Shown: one piece after another, positions 7,069 through 16,139 of the stretch
Position numbering within the stretch: position 1 is the stretch's first letter
How the letters are laid out: each line of letters begins with the position of its first letter
Position numbers and translations under genes: made by a program
Notes under the pieces: generated by a model
Told to the model about the DNA's origin: nothing
What the model saw: only the letters and a program-made list of their open reading frames with translations
Database searches by the model: none
Source: Brevundimonas sp. UBA7664
GTDB lineage: Bacteria; Pseudomonadota; Alphaproteobacteria; Caulobacterales; Caulobacteraceae
Direction: 5' to 3'
DNA: 64,000 nucleotides
NCBI RefSeq assembly: GCF_002483305.1
Contig: NZ_DLHQ01000018.1
Location: 9,140 to 73,139, forward strand

Positions 7069-7698
7069 ATGGCCTTTCACGAGGTGCGGCTGCCCGCGCG
7101 GCTGGCGTTCGGATCGACCGGCGGGGTGGAGCGGCGGACGGAGATCGTGACGCTGGGGTCGGGGTTCGAGCGACGCTCGACGCCCTGGGCGCAGGGGCGG
7201 CGGCGGTATCTGATCGGCGCCAATCTGCGGTCGCTGGACGACATGGCGGCGCTGACCGGGTTCTTCGAGGCGCGGCGGGGCCGGCTGTACGGGTTCCGGT
7301 TCCGGGACTTCGCCGACTGCAAATCCTGTGCGCCGGGGGCGGCGGTCGCGCCGCTGGATCAGGCGCTGGGCGCGGGCGACGGGACGCGGACCGGGTTCCA
7401 GTTGGCGAAGGCCTATGGCGCGGGCGAGGGGGCGTTCGGGCGGTTGATCGCCAAGCCGGTCGAGGCGACGGTGCGGGTCGCCGTCGACGGGGTCGAACTG
7501 GCGGCGGAGGCTTTCACGGTCGATGCGGCGACGGGGATGGTGACGCTGGCCGCGGCGCCGGGCGCCGGCATGGCGGTGACGGCGGGCTTCGAGTTCGACA
7601 CGCCGGTGCGGTTCGACGCCGACCGGATCGAGGTCACGCTGGAGAGTTTCGACGCCGGGCGGATGGCGGCCGTGCCGCTGATCGAGGTGCGGGTCTGA
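7069..7698 (+). CDS. DUF2460 distal tail protein, GTA g12
   Basis: Encodes 209 residues. The N-terminus FHEVRLPARLAFGSTGGVERRTEIVTL and LTGFFEARRGRLYGFRFRDFADCKS are diagnostic of the DUF2460 (TIGR02217) family of GTA and siphophage tail proteins, which form the distal tail ring. GGAGAGG precedes the ATG. It is the first gene of the distal g12-g15 block. The block is separated from g11 by the DUF805 gene, so it probably needs either read-through or its own promoter. Confidence 0.92.
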   Translation: MAFHEVRLPARLAFGSTGGVERRTEIVTLGSGFERRSTPWAQGRRRYLIGANLRSLDDMAALTGFFEARRGRLYGFRFRDFADCKSCAPGAAVAPLDQALGAGDGTRTGFQLAKAYGAGEGAFGRLIAKPVEATVRVAVDGVELAAEAFTVDAATGMVTLAAAPGAGMAVTAGFEFDTPVRFDADRIEVTLESFDAGRMAAVPLIEVRV

Positions 7699-7701
7699 GT
7701 C

Positions 7702-8355
7702 ATGCGAACGATACCGGAAGAGATGACCGCCCGCATCGAGAGCGGGGCGGCGATGCTGTGCCACGTCTGGATGCTGCGGCGGGCGGACGGGGTTGAACTG
7801 GGGTTCACCGATCATGACCGCGACCTGCTGGTCGACGGCGTGACCTGTCGGGCGGCGAGCGGGTGGACGGTGGGCGCGGAGGACAGCGCGGTCGGTTTCA
7901 GCCCGGGATCGGCGGCGGTCGCGGGCGGGCTGGACGACGCGGCGATCACCGACGCCGATGTGGAGGCCGGCCTGTACGACGCGGCCGCGGTGACGCTGTG
8001 GCGGGTCGACTGGGACCGGCCGGATCTGAAGGTCAGGCTGTGGACGGCGACCCTCGCGCGCATCCGGCGCGAGGGCCCGGGCTTCATGGCCGAACTCGAG
8101 GGACCGCTGGCGAAGCTGGAGCGGGTCGTCGGCCGGACCTATGGGCGCGACTGTGACGCGATGCTGGGGGATGGACGCTGCGGCGTCGATCTGGAGGCGT
8201 TTCCGGGGGCCGGTTGCGACAAGCGCTGGGCGACCTGCATCGGGACCTTCACGAACGGCGCCAATTTTCGGGGCTTTCCGGACATTCCCGGCGACGACTT
8301 CCTGACCGCGGCGCCGGTCGAGGGCGGACGCAACGACGGCCGGAGCCGGCGATGA
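7702..8355 (+). CDS. DUF2163 baseplate hub protein, GTA g13, apparently shortened
   Basis: Encodes 217 residues. The N-terminal DUF2163 domain is intact (LGFTDHDRDLLVDGVTCRAASG, then TLWRVDWDRPDL). The C-terminal part normally runs from a GDGRCGVDL motif through a strand-rich segment to GCDKRWATC and FRGFPDIPGDDFL. Here the first motif is followed almost at once by the second (near 8185-8215), so roughly 70-90 residues of the usual C-terminal domain seem absent. GTA g13 proteins are usually nearer 290 residues. In R. capsulatus this protein belongs to the baseplate hub. It overlaps g14 as ATGA. Confidence 0.9.
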   Translation: MRTIPEEMTARIESGAAMLCHVWMLRRADGVELGFTDHDRDLLVDGVTCRAASGWTVGAEDSAVGFSPGSAAVAGGLDDAAITDADVEAGLYDAAAVTLWRVDWDRPDLKVRLWTATLARIRREGPGFMAELEGPLAKLERVVGRTYGRDCDAMLGDGRCGVDLEAFPGAGCDKRWATCIGTFTNGANFRGFPDIPGDDFLTAAPVEGGRNDGRSRR

Positions 8356-8804
8356 GGCGCGCGGTGGTGGCGGCCGCACGGGGCTGGCTGGGGACGCCGT
8401 ACCGGCATCAGGCCAGCGTGAAGGGCGAGGGCGCGGACTGCCTGGGCCTGGTGCGGGGCGTGTGGCGCGAACTGGTCGGCGCGGAGCCCGAGGCCCCGCC
8501 GCCGTACCGGCCGGACTGGGCCGAGGTCGGGGGCGAGGAGACCCTGCTGGCGGCGGCGCGCCGGTGGCTGGCGGAAATACCGGTGGAGGCGGCGCGGGCG
8601 GGCGATGTGGTCCTGTTCCGGATGGCGCCCGGCTGTCCGGTCAAACACTGCGCGATCCTGAGCGACATGACGGGCGCCGAGCCGCGGATGATCCACGCCT
8701 ACTGGGGGCGGACGGTGGTGGAGAGCTGGATGGGGTCGTGGTGGCGCAGGCGGCTGGTCGCGGCCTTCAGCTGGCCCGGCGTTGAACGGTCCGGGGAGGA
8801 CTGA
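8352..8804 (+). CDS. NlpC/P60 cell-wall peptidase, GTA g14
   Basis: Encodes 150 residues from the ATG overlapping the g13 stop. It has the NlpC/P60 catalytic set: Cys30 in EGADCLGLVRGVW, His99 in VKHCAIL, and a polar third position near His115 (MIHAYW). It belongs to the phage/GTA peptidase family (TIGR02219) carried at the tail tip, where it is thought to open recipient peptidoglycan during DNA delivery. The position between g13 and g15 matches the standard GTA order. Confidence 0.92.
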   Translation: MRRAVVAAARGWLGTPYRHQASVKGEGADCLGLVRGVWRELVGAEPEAPPPYRPDWAEVGGEETLLAAARRWLAEIPVEAARAGDVVLFRMAPGCPVKHCAILSDMTGAEPRMIHAYWGRTVVESWMGSWWRRRLVAAFSWPGVERSGED

Positions 8805-8806
8805 AC

Positions 8807-11800
8807 ATGGCGCAGGTGATCCTGGGCAGCGTCGGCCAGGCATTCGGCGGGCCGATCGGGGCGGTGATCGGCTCGACCCTCGGGCGGGCGATCGATCAGC
8901 GGGCGATCTCCAGCCTTCAGCCGGCGCGGCAGAAGGGGCCGAGGCTGGAGACGCTGAAGGTGCAGGGGACGGCGGAGGGTGCGCCCGTAGCCTGTGTGTT
9001 CGGGCGGGCGCGGGTGACCGGCCAGATGATCTGGGCGGCGCGGTTCCTGGAAGGGCGCAACACCGCGTCCGGCGGCAAGGGCGGGCCCCGGACGGTGGAG
9101 TACGACTATTCCCTGAGCTTCGCGGTGGCCCTGTGCGAGGGCGAGATCGACGGGATCGGCCGGGTCTGGGCGGACGGGCGGCCGATGAATCTGTCGGGCG
9201 CGACGATGCGCGTGCATCGCGGCGGCGAGGATCAGACGCCCGACCCGTTGATCGAGGCGGTGGAGGGAGCGGCGCCCGCCTACCGGGGCACGGCCTATGT
9301 CGTGTTCGAGGACCTGCCGCTGGGGCCGTACGGCAACCGGCCGCCGCAGTTGAGCTTTGAGGTGTTCCGGCGGGCGCCGGGCGACGCGCCGCGGCTGGAG
9401 GACCGGCTGGAGGGCGTGTGCCTGATCCCGGGCGCGGGGGAGTTCGTGCTGGCGACCGAGGTGGTCATGCGCCGCGAGGGGCTGACCCGGACGACGGCGG
9501 AGAACCTGCACGCCGGCGACGGACGGGCGGACCTGGCGGTGTCGCTGGATCAGTTGCAGGCGCAATGCCCGAACCTGAAGCGGGTCAGTCTGGTGGTCGC
9601 GTGGTTCGGCGACGACCTGCGGGCCGGCCACTGCGCCGTCCGACCCGGCGTCGAGCGGGCGGACAAGGCGACGGAGCCGCTGGGCTGGTCGGTCGCGGGC
9701 CTGGATCGGTCGGAGGCGCATCTGATCAGCCATTCCCCCTCCGGCGGACCGGCCTATGGCGGCACGCCCTCGGACGAGAGCGTGCGGCAGGCGGTGGCGG
9801 CGCTGAAGGCGCGGGGCCTCGAGGTGACGCTGTATCCGTTCGTGCTGATGGATGTGGCGGCGGGGAACGGGCTGCCCGATCCCTATGGCGGGTCCGAGCA
9901 GGCGGCCTATCCGTGGCGGGGTCGGGTCAAGGGCGAGGACGGCGCCGGCGCGGCGGCGGAGGTCGCGGCGATGTTCGGGACGGCGGACGGCTGGGGACTG
10001 CGCCGGATGGCGCGGCATTATGCGGCGCTGGCGGCGGAGACGGGGGCGGACGGGTTGTTGATCGGCTCGGAGATGCGCGGGCTGACGAGGACGCGGGATG
10101 CGGGGGGCGGGTTCCCGGCGGTGGCGCAACTCCGGACGCTGGCGGCCGAGTGCCGTGCGGTGGTCGGGTCGGGCGTCGCGATCAGCTATGCGGCCGACTG
10201 GTCCGAGTACGCCGGGGTGAGGGATGGGAGCGACGTGGCGTTTCATCTCGATCCGCTGTGGGCCGATGCGAGCATCGATTACGTCGGCATCGACTGGTAT
10301 CCGCCGATGGGCGACTGGCGGGCGCTCGACGGCGGGGCGGACGGCGAGGGGTTCGCGGGACCGGCCGAGGCGGCCTATCTGGCGGCCCAGGTCGCGGGCG
10401 GCGAGGGGTTCGACTGGTTCTACGCGTCGGACGCCGACCGGGCGGCGCAGACGCGGACTCCGATCGTCGATACGGCGCACGGTGAAGACTGGGTGTTCCG
10501 GGTCAAGGACCTGAAGGGGTGGTGGTCGAGTGCCCACCATGACCGGCCCGGCGGCGTGAGGAACGGTTCGCCGACGGCCTGGGTCGCCGGGATGAAGCCG
10601 GTCCGGCTGACGGAGTTCGGCTGCGCGGCGGTGGACCGGGGCGGCAATGCGCCGAACCTGTTCCTGGATCCCAAGAGCGCCGAAAGCGCCCTGCCGCCGT
10701 TCTCGACCGGCGCGCGCGACGACCGGATGCAGAGGCGCGTGCTGGGGTCGGTGCTGGAGCATTTTGCGGTGGAGGCGAACAATCCCTCTTCGGCGGTCTA
10801 TGGCGGGCCGATGGTGGAGGCGGCGGACGCCTGGTGCTGGGATGCGCGGCCGTATCCGGCGTTCCCGGGACGCGACGACGTCTGGGCGGATGCCGGCTCG
10901 TGGCGGACGGGCCACTGGCTGAACGGGCGTCTGGCGGGGGAGACCCGGGATCTGATCGCGGCCATCCTGAAGCGCGGCGGTCTGGACGAAGGCGCGTTCG
11001 AGATCGGCGGCTTCGCGGGCGAGGTGCAGGGCTATGTCATCGACCGGCCGATGCGCACCCGCGATGCGCTGGAGCCCTTGCTGGCCGGACTGGGCCTGGT
11101 CGCGGCGGAGCGAGGCGGACGGGTGTCGGTGATCGGGGATGAGCCGGCGGTCGCGTCGCTGACACCCGAGGCCTTGGCCTTGCCGGAGGAAGGGGCGAGC
11201 CTGAAGGCGGAGCGGGTGCTGGAGCCGCGGCCCGGCGCGGCGCGGGTGCGTTATATCGACGGAGAGGCGGGGTATCAGACCGGATCGGTCGTGGTGCGTT
11301 CGGCGGGCGAGGGCGGCGGGATCGATCTGGACCTGCCGGCGGTCTGTTCGGGCGCCCTGGCGCGGGCGGCGGCGGAGCGGGCGCTGGAGGCTGGAGGCGC
11401 GGATCGGCTGATGGTGACGCCGGGGCCGGTCGAGGCGCTGGCTCTGGAGCCCGGCGACACGGTGACGGTCGAGGGCCGCAGCGGCGACTGGCGGGTCATG
11501 CGTCTGGATAGGGACGAGACGCCGTCGGCGGTGCTGGAGCCCGTTTCCGCGGTCCGGGTCGGGGAGGATGACGGCCAGCCGGGGGCGGGCGAGAGCGCGG
11601 TCGTCGCCGGCGCGCCCTTCTTCCGGATGATCGAACTGCCGCCGCTGCTCGGTGCGGAGGATGACGGGCGGCCGATCGCGGTCGTGGCGGCGGACCCGTG
11701 GCGGCCGATGCGGGTGTTCGCCGGGGCGGACGCGGCGGCGCTGACGGCGAGGGGCGAGGTGGCGCAGCCGGCGACGGTGGGTGTGCTGGCCGGGCCGCTG

Positions 11801-12529
11801 GGGACGGGCGCGCGGCATCGCTGGGACGAGGTGAACGCCGTGCTGGTGCGGGTCGAGGGGCCGGCGCCGCAGAGCCGGTCCGAAACGGCTGTGTTCGCGG
11901 GCGGCAATACGGCGGCGGTTGAGACCGCCGGCGGCTGGGAGTTGCTGCAGTTCCGGACAGCGACGCTGGTCGGGGGCGGGGTCTGGCGGCTGTCCGGCCT
12001 GTTGCGGGGGCAGCAGGGGACGGAGGCGGCCGGGGCGTCGAGCGGGGTTGTCGTCGTCTTCCTGGATCAGGCGCCCGCAAGGGCGGACTCGCCGCGGGCG
12101 GAGCGGGATCTGCCGCGGATCTGGCGGGCCGGTCCGGCGGGCGGACCGGCCGGCGGTGCGGGGGTGAGCGAAGTCGGGTTCACGGCGACGGGCGTGCATG
12201 AACGGCCGTGGTCACCGGCGCATCTGCGGGCCACGGCGCGGGGGGACGGCGGGTTCGATCTGGGCTGGATTGCGCGCTCGCGGGTCGACGGAGACCGGTG
12301 GGACGGCGAGACGGCCGCGTCCGGGTCTTCGAGGTTCCGGGTGCGGGTGCTGGATGGCGAGGTCGAGAAGCGAAAGTTCGAGGTCGAGGCGGCCGGCGCG
12401 AACTATCCGGCGGCTGATCTGGCGGCGGATTTTCCGGGTGGGCCGGACGCCCAGTCCCGCGTGGCCGTGGCGGAATGGGGCGAGGGATATGGCTGGGGGA
12501 TGGAGGCGAGCATTCTGTTGACGGGATGA
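8807..12529 (+). CDS. Tail tip/host-specificity megaprotein, GTA g15
   Basis: Encodes 1240 residues. The N-terminus has a Gly-rich helix-like segment (GQAFGGPIGAVIGSTLG) and a tail-hub domain. A GTA TIM-barrel-like domain spans about residues 385-700, with ADGLLIGSEMRGL, AISYAADWSEY and IDYVGIDWYPPMGDW. The C-terminal half is a phage-tail-3/fibre-type domain ending with WGEGYGWGMEASILLTG. This is the g15 protein at the end of the GTA tail, presumed to contact the recipient surface. The TIM barrel resembles glycoside hydrolases; whether it is active is unknown. The GTA cluster ends here. Confidence 0.93.
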   Translation: MAQVILGSVGQAFGGPIGAVIGSTLGRAIDQRAISSLQPARQKGPRLETLKVQGTAEGAPVACVFGRARVTGQMIWAARFLEGRNTASGGKGGPRTVEYDYSLSFAVALCEGEIDGIGRVWADGRPMNLSGATMRVHRGGEDQTPDPLIEAVEGAAPAYRGTAYVVFEDLPLGPYGNRPPQLSFEVFRRAPGDAPRLEDRLEGVCLIPGAGEFVLATEVVMRREGLTRTTAENLHAGDGRADLAVSLDQLQAQCPNLKRVSLVVAWFGDDLRAGHCAVRPGVERADKATEPLGWSVAGLDRSEAHLISHSPSGGPAYGGTPSDESVRQAVAALKARGLEVTLYPFVLMDVAAGNGLPDPYGGSEQAAYPWRGRVKGEDGAGAAAEVAAMFGTADGWGLRRMARHYAALAAETGADGLLIGSEMRGLTRTRDAGGGFPAVAQLRTLAAECRAVVGSGVAISYAADWSEYAGVRDGSDVAFHLDPLWADASIDYVGIDWYPPMGDWRALDGGADGEGFAGPAEAAYLAAQVAGGEGFDWFYASDADRAAQTRTPIVDTAHGEDWVFRVKDLKGWWSSAHHDRPGGVRNGSPTAWVAGMKPVRLTEFGCAAVDRGGNAPNLFLDPKSAESALPPFSTGARDDRMQRRVLGSVLEHFAVEANNPSSAVYGGPMVEAADAWCWDARPYPAFPGRDDVWADAGSWRTGHWLNGRLAGETRDLIAAILKRGGLDEGAFEIGGFAGEVQGYVIDRPMRTRDALEPLLAGLGLVAAERGGRVSVIGDEPAVASLTPEALALPEEGASLKAERVLEPRPGAARVRYIDGEAGYQTGSVVVRSAGEGGGIDLDLPAVCSGALARAAAERALEAGGADRLMVTPGPVEALALEPGDTVTVEGRSGDWRVMRLDRDETPSAVLEPVSAVRVGEDDGQPGAGESAVVAGAPFFRMIELPPLLGAEDDGRPIAVVAADPWRPMRVFAGADAAALTARGEVAQPATVGVLAGPLGTGARHRWDEVNAVLVRVEGPAPQSRSETAVFAGGNTAAVETAGGWELLQFRTATLVGGGVWRLSGLLRGQQGTEAAGASSGVVVVFLDQAPARADSPRAERDLPRIWRAGPAGGPAGGAGVSEVGFTATGVHERPWSPAHLRATARGDGGFDLGWIARSRVDGDRWDGETAASGSSRFRVRVLDGEVEKRKFEVEAAGANYPAADLAADFPGGPDAQSRVAVAEWGEGYGWGMEASILLTG

Positions 12530-12606
12530 TTTGCCCAGCCTCCCTTTGCGCGGCGCACGCGATGCCCTAACTGACGCTCTCGGCTTTCGATGGAGCGGTA
12601 TTCGAC

Positions 12607-13524
12607 GTGGCGGGCGATCCCTACAAGGAACTGGGCGTTTCGAGGGGCGCGAGCGCGGACGAAATCAAGAAGGCGTTCCGCAAGCTCGCCAAGGAACTGC
12701 ATCCCGACAAGAACCCCGGCAATACGGCGGCCGACGAGCGCTTCAAGCGGATCACGGCGGCCTTCGACCTGCTGGGCGACAAGGACAAGCGCGCCAAATT
12801 CGATCGGGGCGAGATCGACGCCGACGGGCGCGAGCAATTCCGTGGTTTCGGCGGGGGACAGGCGCGCGGCGGCCCCGGCACCAATCCCTTCGGCCAGGGC
12901 GGGACGCGGCAGCAGGGCTTCGAGAACATCGACCTGGACGAACTGTTCGGCGGCATGTTCGGCGGCGCGGCGCGGCCGGGCGGGGCGCGGCCCGGCGGAT
13001 TCGCGGCCAAGGGTCAGGACGTCAAGGCGACGCTGGAGATCAGTCTCGAGGATTCGATCTCGGGGGCGACGCGGCGCATCCAGTTTTCGGACGGCAGGAT
13101 GCTGGATGTCGCGATCCCGAAGGGGGCCAGTGACGGCCAGACGATCCGGCTAAAAGGCCAGGGCGCACCGGGACGGGGCGGTCCTGCCGGCGACGCCCTG
13201 ATCGAGCTGAAGGTGGCGAAGCATCCGGTCTTCACTCGCGACGGTGCGGACCTGACGATGGATCAGCCGGTGGCGCTGTTCGACGCGGTGCTGGGCGGCA
13301 AGGTGCCGGTGCGGACGCCCGAGGGAACGGTCAGCATGACCATTCCGGCGGGCTCCAGCTCGGGCAAGGTGCTGCGCTTGAAGGGCCGGGGCGCGTTCGC
13401 GGACGGCAAGCGCGGCGACCTGCTGGCCAAGCTGATGATCACCCTGCCGGAGGACAGCGCCGAGCTGACCAAACTGGCCCAGACCGTGCGCGACAAGGGG
13501 CCCGCGCGGCCGTTCCGCGATTGA
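12607..13524 (+). CDS. DnaJ-class co-chaperone (CbpA-like)
   Basis: Encodes 305 residues from a GTG, with GGAG upstream. Residues 1-65 are a J domain with the HPD motif at 32-34 (ELHPDKNPG), needed to stimulate DnaK ATPase. A Gly/Phe-rich linker (residues 80-140) follows, then two DnaJ C-terminal substrate-binding domains (EISLEDSISGATRRI, IPKGASDGQTIRLKGQG, HPVFTRDGADL). There is no CXXCXGXG zinc finger, so this is a type II/CbpA-like protein and not the main DnaJ. It is adjacent to serC, whose ATG overlaps its stop by one base. Confidence 0.93.
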   Translation: MAGDPYKELGVSRGASADEIKKAFRKLAKELHPDKNPGNTAADERFKRITAAFDLLGDKDKRAKFDRGEIDADGREQFRGFGGGQARGGPGTNPFGQGGTRQQGFENIDLDELFGGMFGGAARPGGARPGGFAAKGQDVKATLEISLEDSISGATRRIQFSDGRMLDVAIPKGASDGQTIRLKGQGAPGRGGPAGDALIELKVAKHPVFTRDGADLTMDQPVALFDAVLGGKVPVRTPEGTVSMTIPAGSSSGKVLRLKGRGAFADGKRGDLLAKLMITLPEDSAELTKLAQTVRDKGPARPFRD

Positions 13525-14675
13525 TGGCGAACAAGCCGAACATCAAGCCAGCGCGGCCGTGGTTCTCGTCCGGGCCGACAGCGAAGCGGCCCGGGTGGTC
13601 TTCCCAGGCGATTCCGCATGAGCTGCTGGGGCGGGGCATCCGCGCGCCGGAGGTGGTCGAGCGGTTCGCCCACGGGCTGAGGCTGACGCGGGCGCTGCTT
13701 CAGGTTCCGGCGGACTGGGTGCTGGTCTATGTGCCCGGATCCGATACGGGCGCCGTCGAGGCGGCGATGTGGTCGATGCTCGGCGAGCGGCCGGTGCAGG
13801 TGCTGGCGTTCGAGAATTTCGGCAAGGTGTGGGCGACCGACGCGGTCGAGCATCTGAAACTGGAGCCCGAGGTCATCTCGGCGCCGTGGGGCGAATGGCC
13901 TGATACCTCGGCGGTCGATCCGGCCAAGGATCTGGTGTTTCCCTGGAACGGCACGACCTCGGGCGTCTGCGCGCTGGATGCGGACTTCATCGCGGACGAC
14001 CGCGAGGGGATCGTGATCTGTGATGCCACGTCGGCGGCGTTCGCCATGGCCTTGCCGTGGGGCAAGCTGGATGTGGTGACGTTCAGCTTCCAGAAGGCGC
14101 TGGGCGGTGAGGCGGGACTGGGCGTGGCCGCCCTGTCGCCGCGCGCGGTCGAGCGACTGGACCGCTATGCGCCGCCGCGACCGGTGCCCAAGGTGCTGCG
14201 GCTGCGCGACAGCAAGGGTTTTGACCGGCTGCTGGCCAGTGGGTCGATGCTCAACACCTTTTCGGTCTGGACGATCGAGGACTGGATCGACGCCGTCGAA
14301 TGGGGGCTGTCGGTTGGCGGCCTGCAGGCGCTGATCGCGCGGACGGAGGCAAACGCCGCGGCGCTGGACGAATGGGTCGGGCGCACGGACTGGATCGACT
14401 ATCTGGCGCGGGATCCGGCGACCCGGTCGACGACGTCGGTGTGCCTGAAGATCGTCGATCCGCGTGTGACGACGATGGCCGAAGACGCGCGACAGGCGCT
14501 GGTCCGGCGGATGAAGGCGCTGGTCGAGGAGGAGGGGGCGGCGTTTGATGTCGAGAGCCACCGCAATGCGCCGGCGGGCCTGCGCGTCTGGTGCGGCTGC
14601 ACGGTCGAGACGGCGGATATCGAGGCGCTGACGCCGTGGCTGGACTGGGCCTTCGAGACCGCTCTGACGGAATAA
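13524..14675 (+). CDS. serC: Phosphoserine aminotransferase
   Basis: Converts 3-phosphohydroxypyruvate and glutamate to phosphoserine in serine biosynthesis; cytoplasmic PLP enzyme. The 383-residue sequence is of the alphaproteobacterial SerC type (TIGR01365): KPARPWFSSGPTAKRPGW at the N-terminus, FPWNGTTSGVC in the middle, and the PLP lysine K191 in VVTFSFQKALGGEAG. The start at 13524 shares one base with the preceding stop (TGATG). A TTG at 13521 is less likely. serA, often next to serC in alphaproteobacteria, is not here; purA follows instead. Confidence 0.93.
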   Translation: MANKPNIKPARPWFSSGPTAKRPGWSSQAIPHELLGRGIRAPEVVERFAHGLRLTRALLQVPADWVLVYVPGSDTGAVEAAMWSMLGERPVQVLAFENFGKVWATDAVEHLKLEPEVISAPWGEWPDTSAVDPAKDLVFPWNGTTSGVCALDADFIADDREGIVICDATSAAFAMALPWGKLDVVTFSFQKALGGEAGLGVAALSPRAVERLDRYAPPRPVPKVLRLRDSKGFDRLLASGSMLNTFSVWTIEDWIDAVEWGLSVGGLQALIARTEANAAALDEWVGRTDWIDYLARDPATRSTTSVCLKIVDPRVTTMAEDARQALVRRMKALVEEEGAAFDVESHRNAPAGLRVWCGCTVETADIEALTPWLDWAFETALTE

Positions 14676-14757
14676 TCGTCCGGCGACGGGACACCCGCTG
14701 ATTCCCCGGCTATAGGCTGCGCCCGCATTCCGAAATCCCGGACAGCGGAGAACAGTC

Positions 14758-16053
14758 TTGGCGAACGTTGCAGTGGTCGGCGCCCAGTGGGGTGACGAGG
14801 GCAAGGGCAAGATCGTCGACTGGCTGTCGAACCGCGCCGATATGGTCGTGCGGTTCCAGGGCGGGCACAACGCCGGCCATACGCTGGTCGTGGACGGCAA
14901 GGTCTACAAGCTGGCGCTGCTGCCGTCGGGCGTGGTGCAGGGCAAGCCCTCGATCATCGGCAATGGCGTGGTGGTCGATCCCTGGCATCTGGTCGGCGAG
15001 ATCGGGAAGATCGAGGCGCAGGGGATCAAGATCAGTCCCGAAGTCCTGATCGTGGCCGACAACGCCTGTCTGATCCTGCCTATCCATCCGGCGCTCGACG
15101 TGGCGCGCGAGGCGGCGGCGAGCGCGCCGGGGGCGCGGATCGGCACGACGGGTCGCGGCATCGGCCCGGCCTATGAGGACAAGGTGGGGCGGCGGGCCAT
15201 TCGCGTCTGCGACCTGGCCAATGTCGAGGACCTGAAGGTCAAGATCGACCGCCTGCGCTCGCACCACGATCCGCTGCGGGCCGGGCTGGGGCTTGAGCCG
15301 ATCGATCCGGAGGCGCTGCTGGCGCAACTTCTGGAGATCGCGCCGAAGGTCCTGCCGTATGTGCAGCCAGCCTGGCGGGTGCTGGACCAGGCGCGGCGGG
15401 ACGGCAAGCGGGTGCTGTTCGAAGGGGCGCAGGGCGCCTTCCTGGACGTGGACCACGGCACCTATCCCTATGTGACCAGCTCCAACACCGTGGCCGGGCA
15501 GGCGGCGGCGGGGTCAGGCATCGGACCGCGCGGGGTCGGCTATGTACTGGGGATCGTGAAGGCCTACACGACGCGGGTCGGCGAAGGTCCATTCGCCTGC
15601 GAGTTGAACGATGAGGTCGGAACCCATCTGGCGACGGTCGGGCGCGAGGTCGGCGTCAACACCGGGCGGGCCCGGCGATGCGGCTGGTTCGACGCGGTGC
15701 TGGTGCGGCAGTCGGTGGCGATCAACGGCATCGACGGCATCGCCCTGACCAAGCTGGACGTGCTGGACGGGCTGAAGACGCTGAAGATCTGCACCGGTTA
15801 CCGGATCGACGGCCAGGTGCTGGACTATCTGCCGTCCAGCCTGAAGGCGCAGGCCGCGGCGGAGCCGGTGTTCGAGGAAATGGACGGCTGGAGCGAGAGC
15901 ACGGCCGGCGCGCGCAGCTTCCGCGATCTGAACGCCAATGCGGTGAAATACGTCCGCCGCATCGAGGAACTGATCGGCGCGCCGGTGGCGCTGCTGTCGA
16001 CCAGCCCGGAGCGGGACGACACCATCATGATGCACGATCCGTTCCGGGGTTAG
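14758..16053 (+). CDS. purA: Adenylosuccinate synthetase
   Basis: Catalyses the GTP-dependent joining of IMP and aspartate to adenylosuccinate, the first step from IMP to AMP. The 431 residues carry the nucleotide-binding QWGDEGKGKIVD near residue 10, GGHNAGHT near 40, the GTTGRGIGPAYEDK signature near 130, and RCGWFDAV near 305. The start is a TTG at 14758 after CGGAGAA; no nearby ATG fits. The upstream gap contains GCTATAGG, a possible Caulobacter-type -10. Length is normal for the family. Confidence 0.97.
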   Translation: MANVAVVGAQWGDEGKGKIVDWLSNRADMVVRFQGGHNAGHTLVVDGKVYKLALLPSGVVQGKPSIIGNGVVVDPWHLVGEIGKIEAQGIKISPEVLIVADNACLILPIHPALDVAREAAASAPGARIGTTGRGIGPAYEDKVGRRAIRVCDLANVEDLKVKIDRLRSHHDPLRAGLGLEPIDPEALLAQLLEIAPKVLPYVQPAWRVLDQARRDGKRVLFEGAQGAFLDVDHGTYPYVTSSNTVAGQAAAGSGIGPRGVGYVLGIVKAYTTRVGEGPFACELNDEVGTHLATVGREVGVNTGRARRCGWFDAVLVRQSVAINGIDGIALTKLDVLDGLKTLKICTGYRIDGQVLDYLPSSLKAQAAAEPVFEEMDGWSESTAGARSFRDLNANAVKYVRRIEELIGAPVALLSTSPERDDTIMMHDPFRG

Positions 16054-16091
16054 ATCGACAGCGCGAACCGCTCGACGGCGTTCAACGGGCC

Positions 16092-16110
16092 TTAACTCCG
16101 CGCCGGTTAA
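16092..16110. promoter_or_regulatory. TTAAC-N9-GTTAA inverted repeat
   Basis: TTAAC (16092-16096) and GTTAA (16106-16110) form an inverted pair 30 bases before the TTG of the following response-regulator-like gene. The half sites resemble CtrA boxes (TTAA), but the spacing and orientation do not match the standard TTAA-N7-TTAA site. It could be an operator or chance. Confidence 0.3.
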
Positions 16111-16139
16111 GCACGATCTCCGGAGTGGAGGTTCCCGTC

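Noticed and set aside
6919..8379. A 486-codon minus-strand frame across g12-g13
   Set aside because: Low-complexity Arg/Pro composition and antisense to two well-supported GTA genes.
8699..12199. A 1166-codon open frame on the minus strand opposite the GTA g15 gene
   Set aside because: The sequence is Arg/Pro/His/Gln-rich with no domain; it arises because high-GC codons leave few stops on the antisense strand. The plus-strand frame has clear g15 domains.
1..12529. Complete active prophage
   Set aside because: No integrase, lysis, replication or repressor genes are present, and the order matches the GTA structural cluster g4-g15 with a very short tape measure.
13263..14900. A 545-codon minus-strand frame across dnaJ-like and serC
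   Set aside because: Antisense shadow; serC motifs and start overlap are on the plus strand.
16081..16120. Canonical CtrA binding site upstream of the receiver-like gene
   Set aside because: TTAA half sites are present but separated by 11 bases, and they are inverted when the C/G flank is included; the consensus is TTAA-N7-TTAA.
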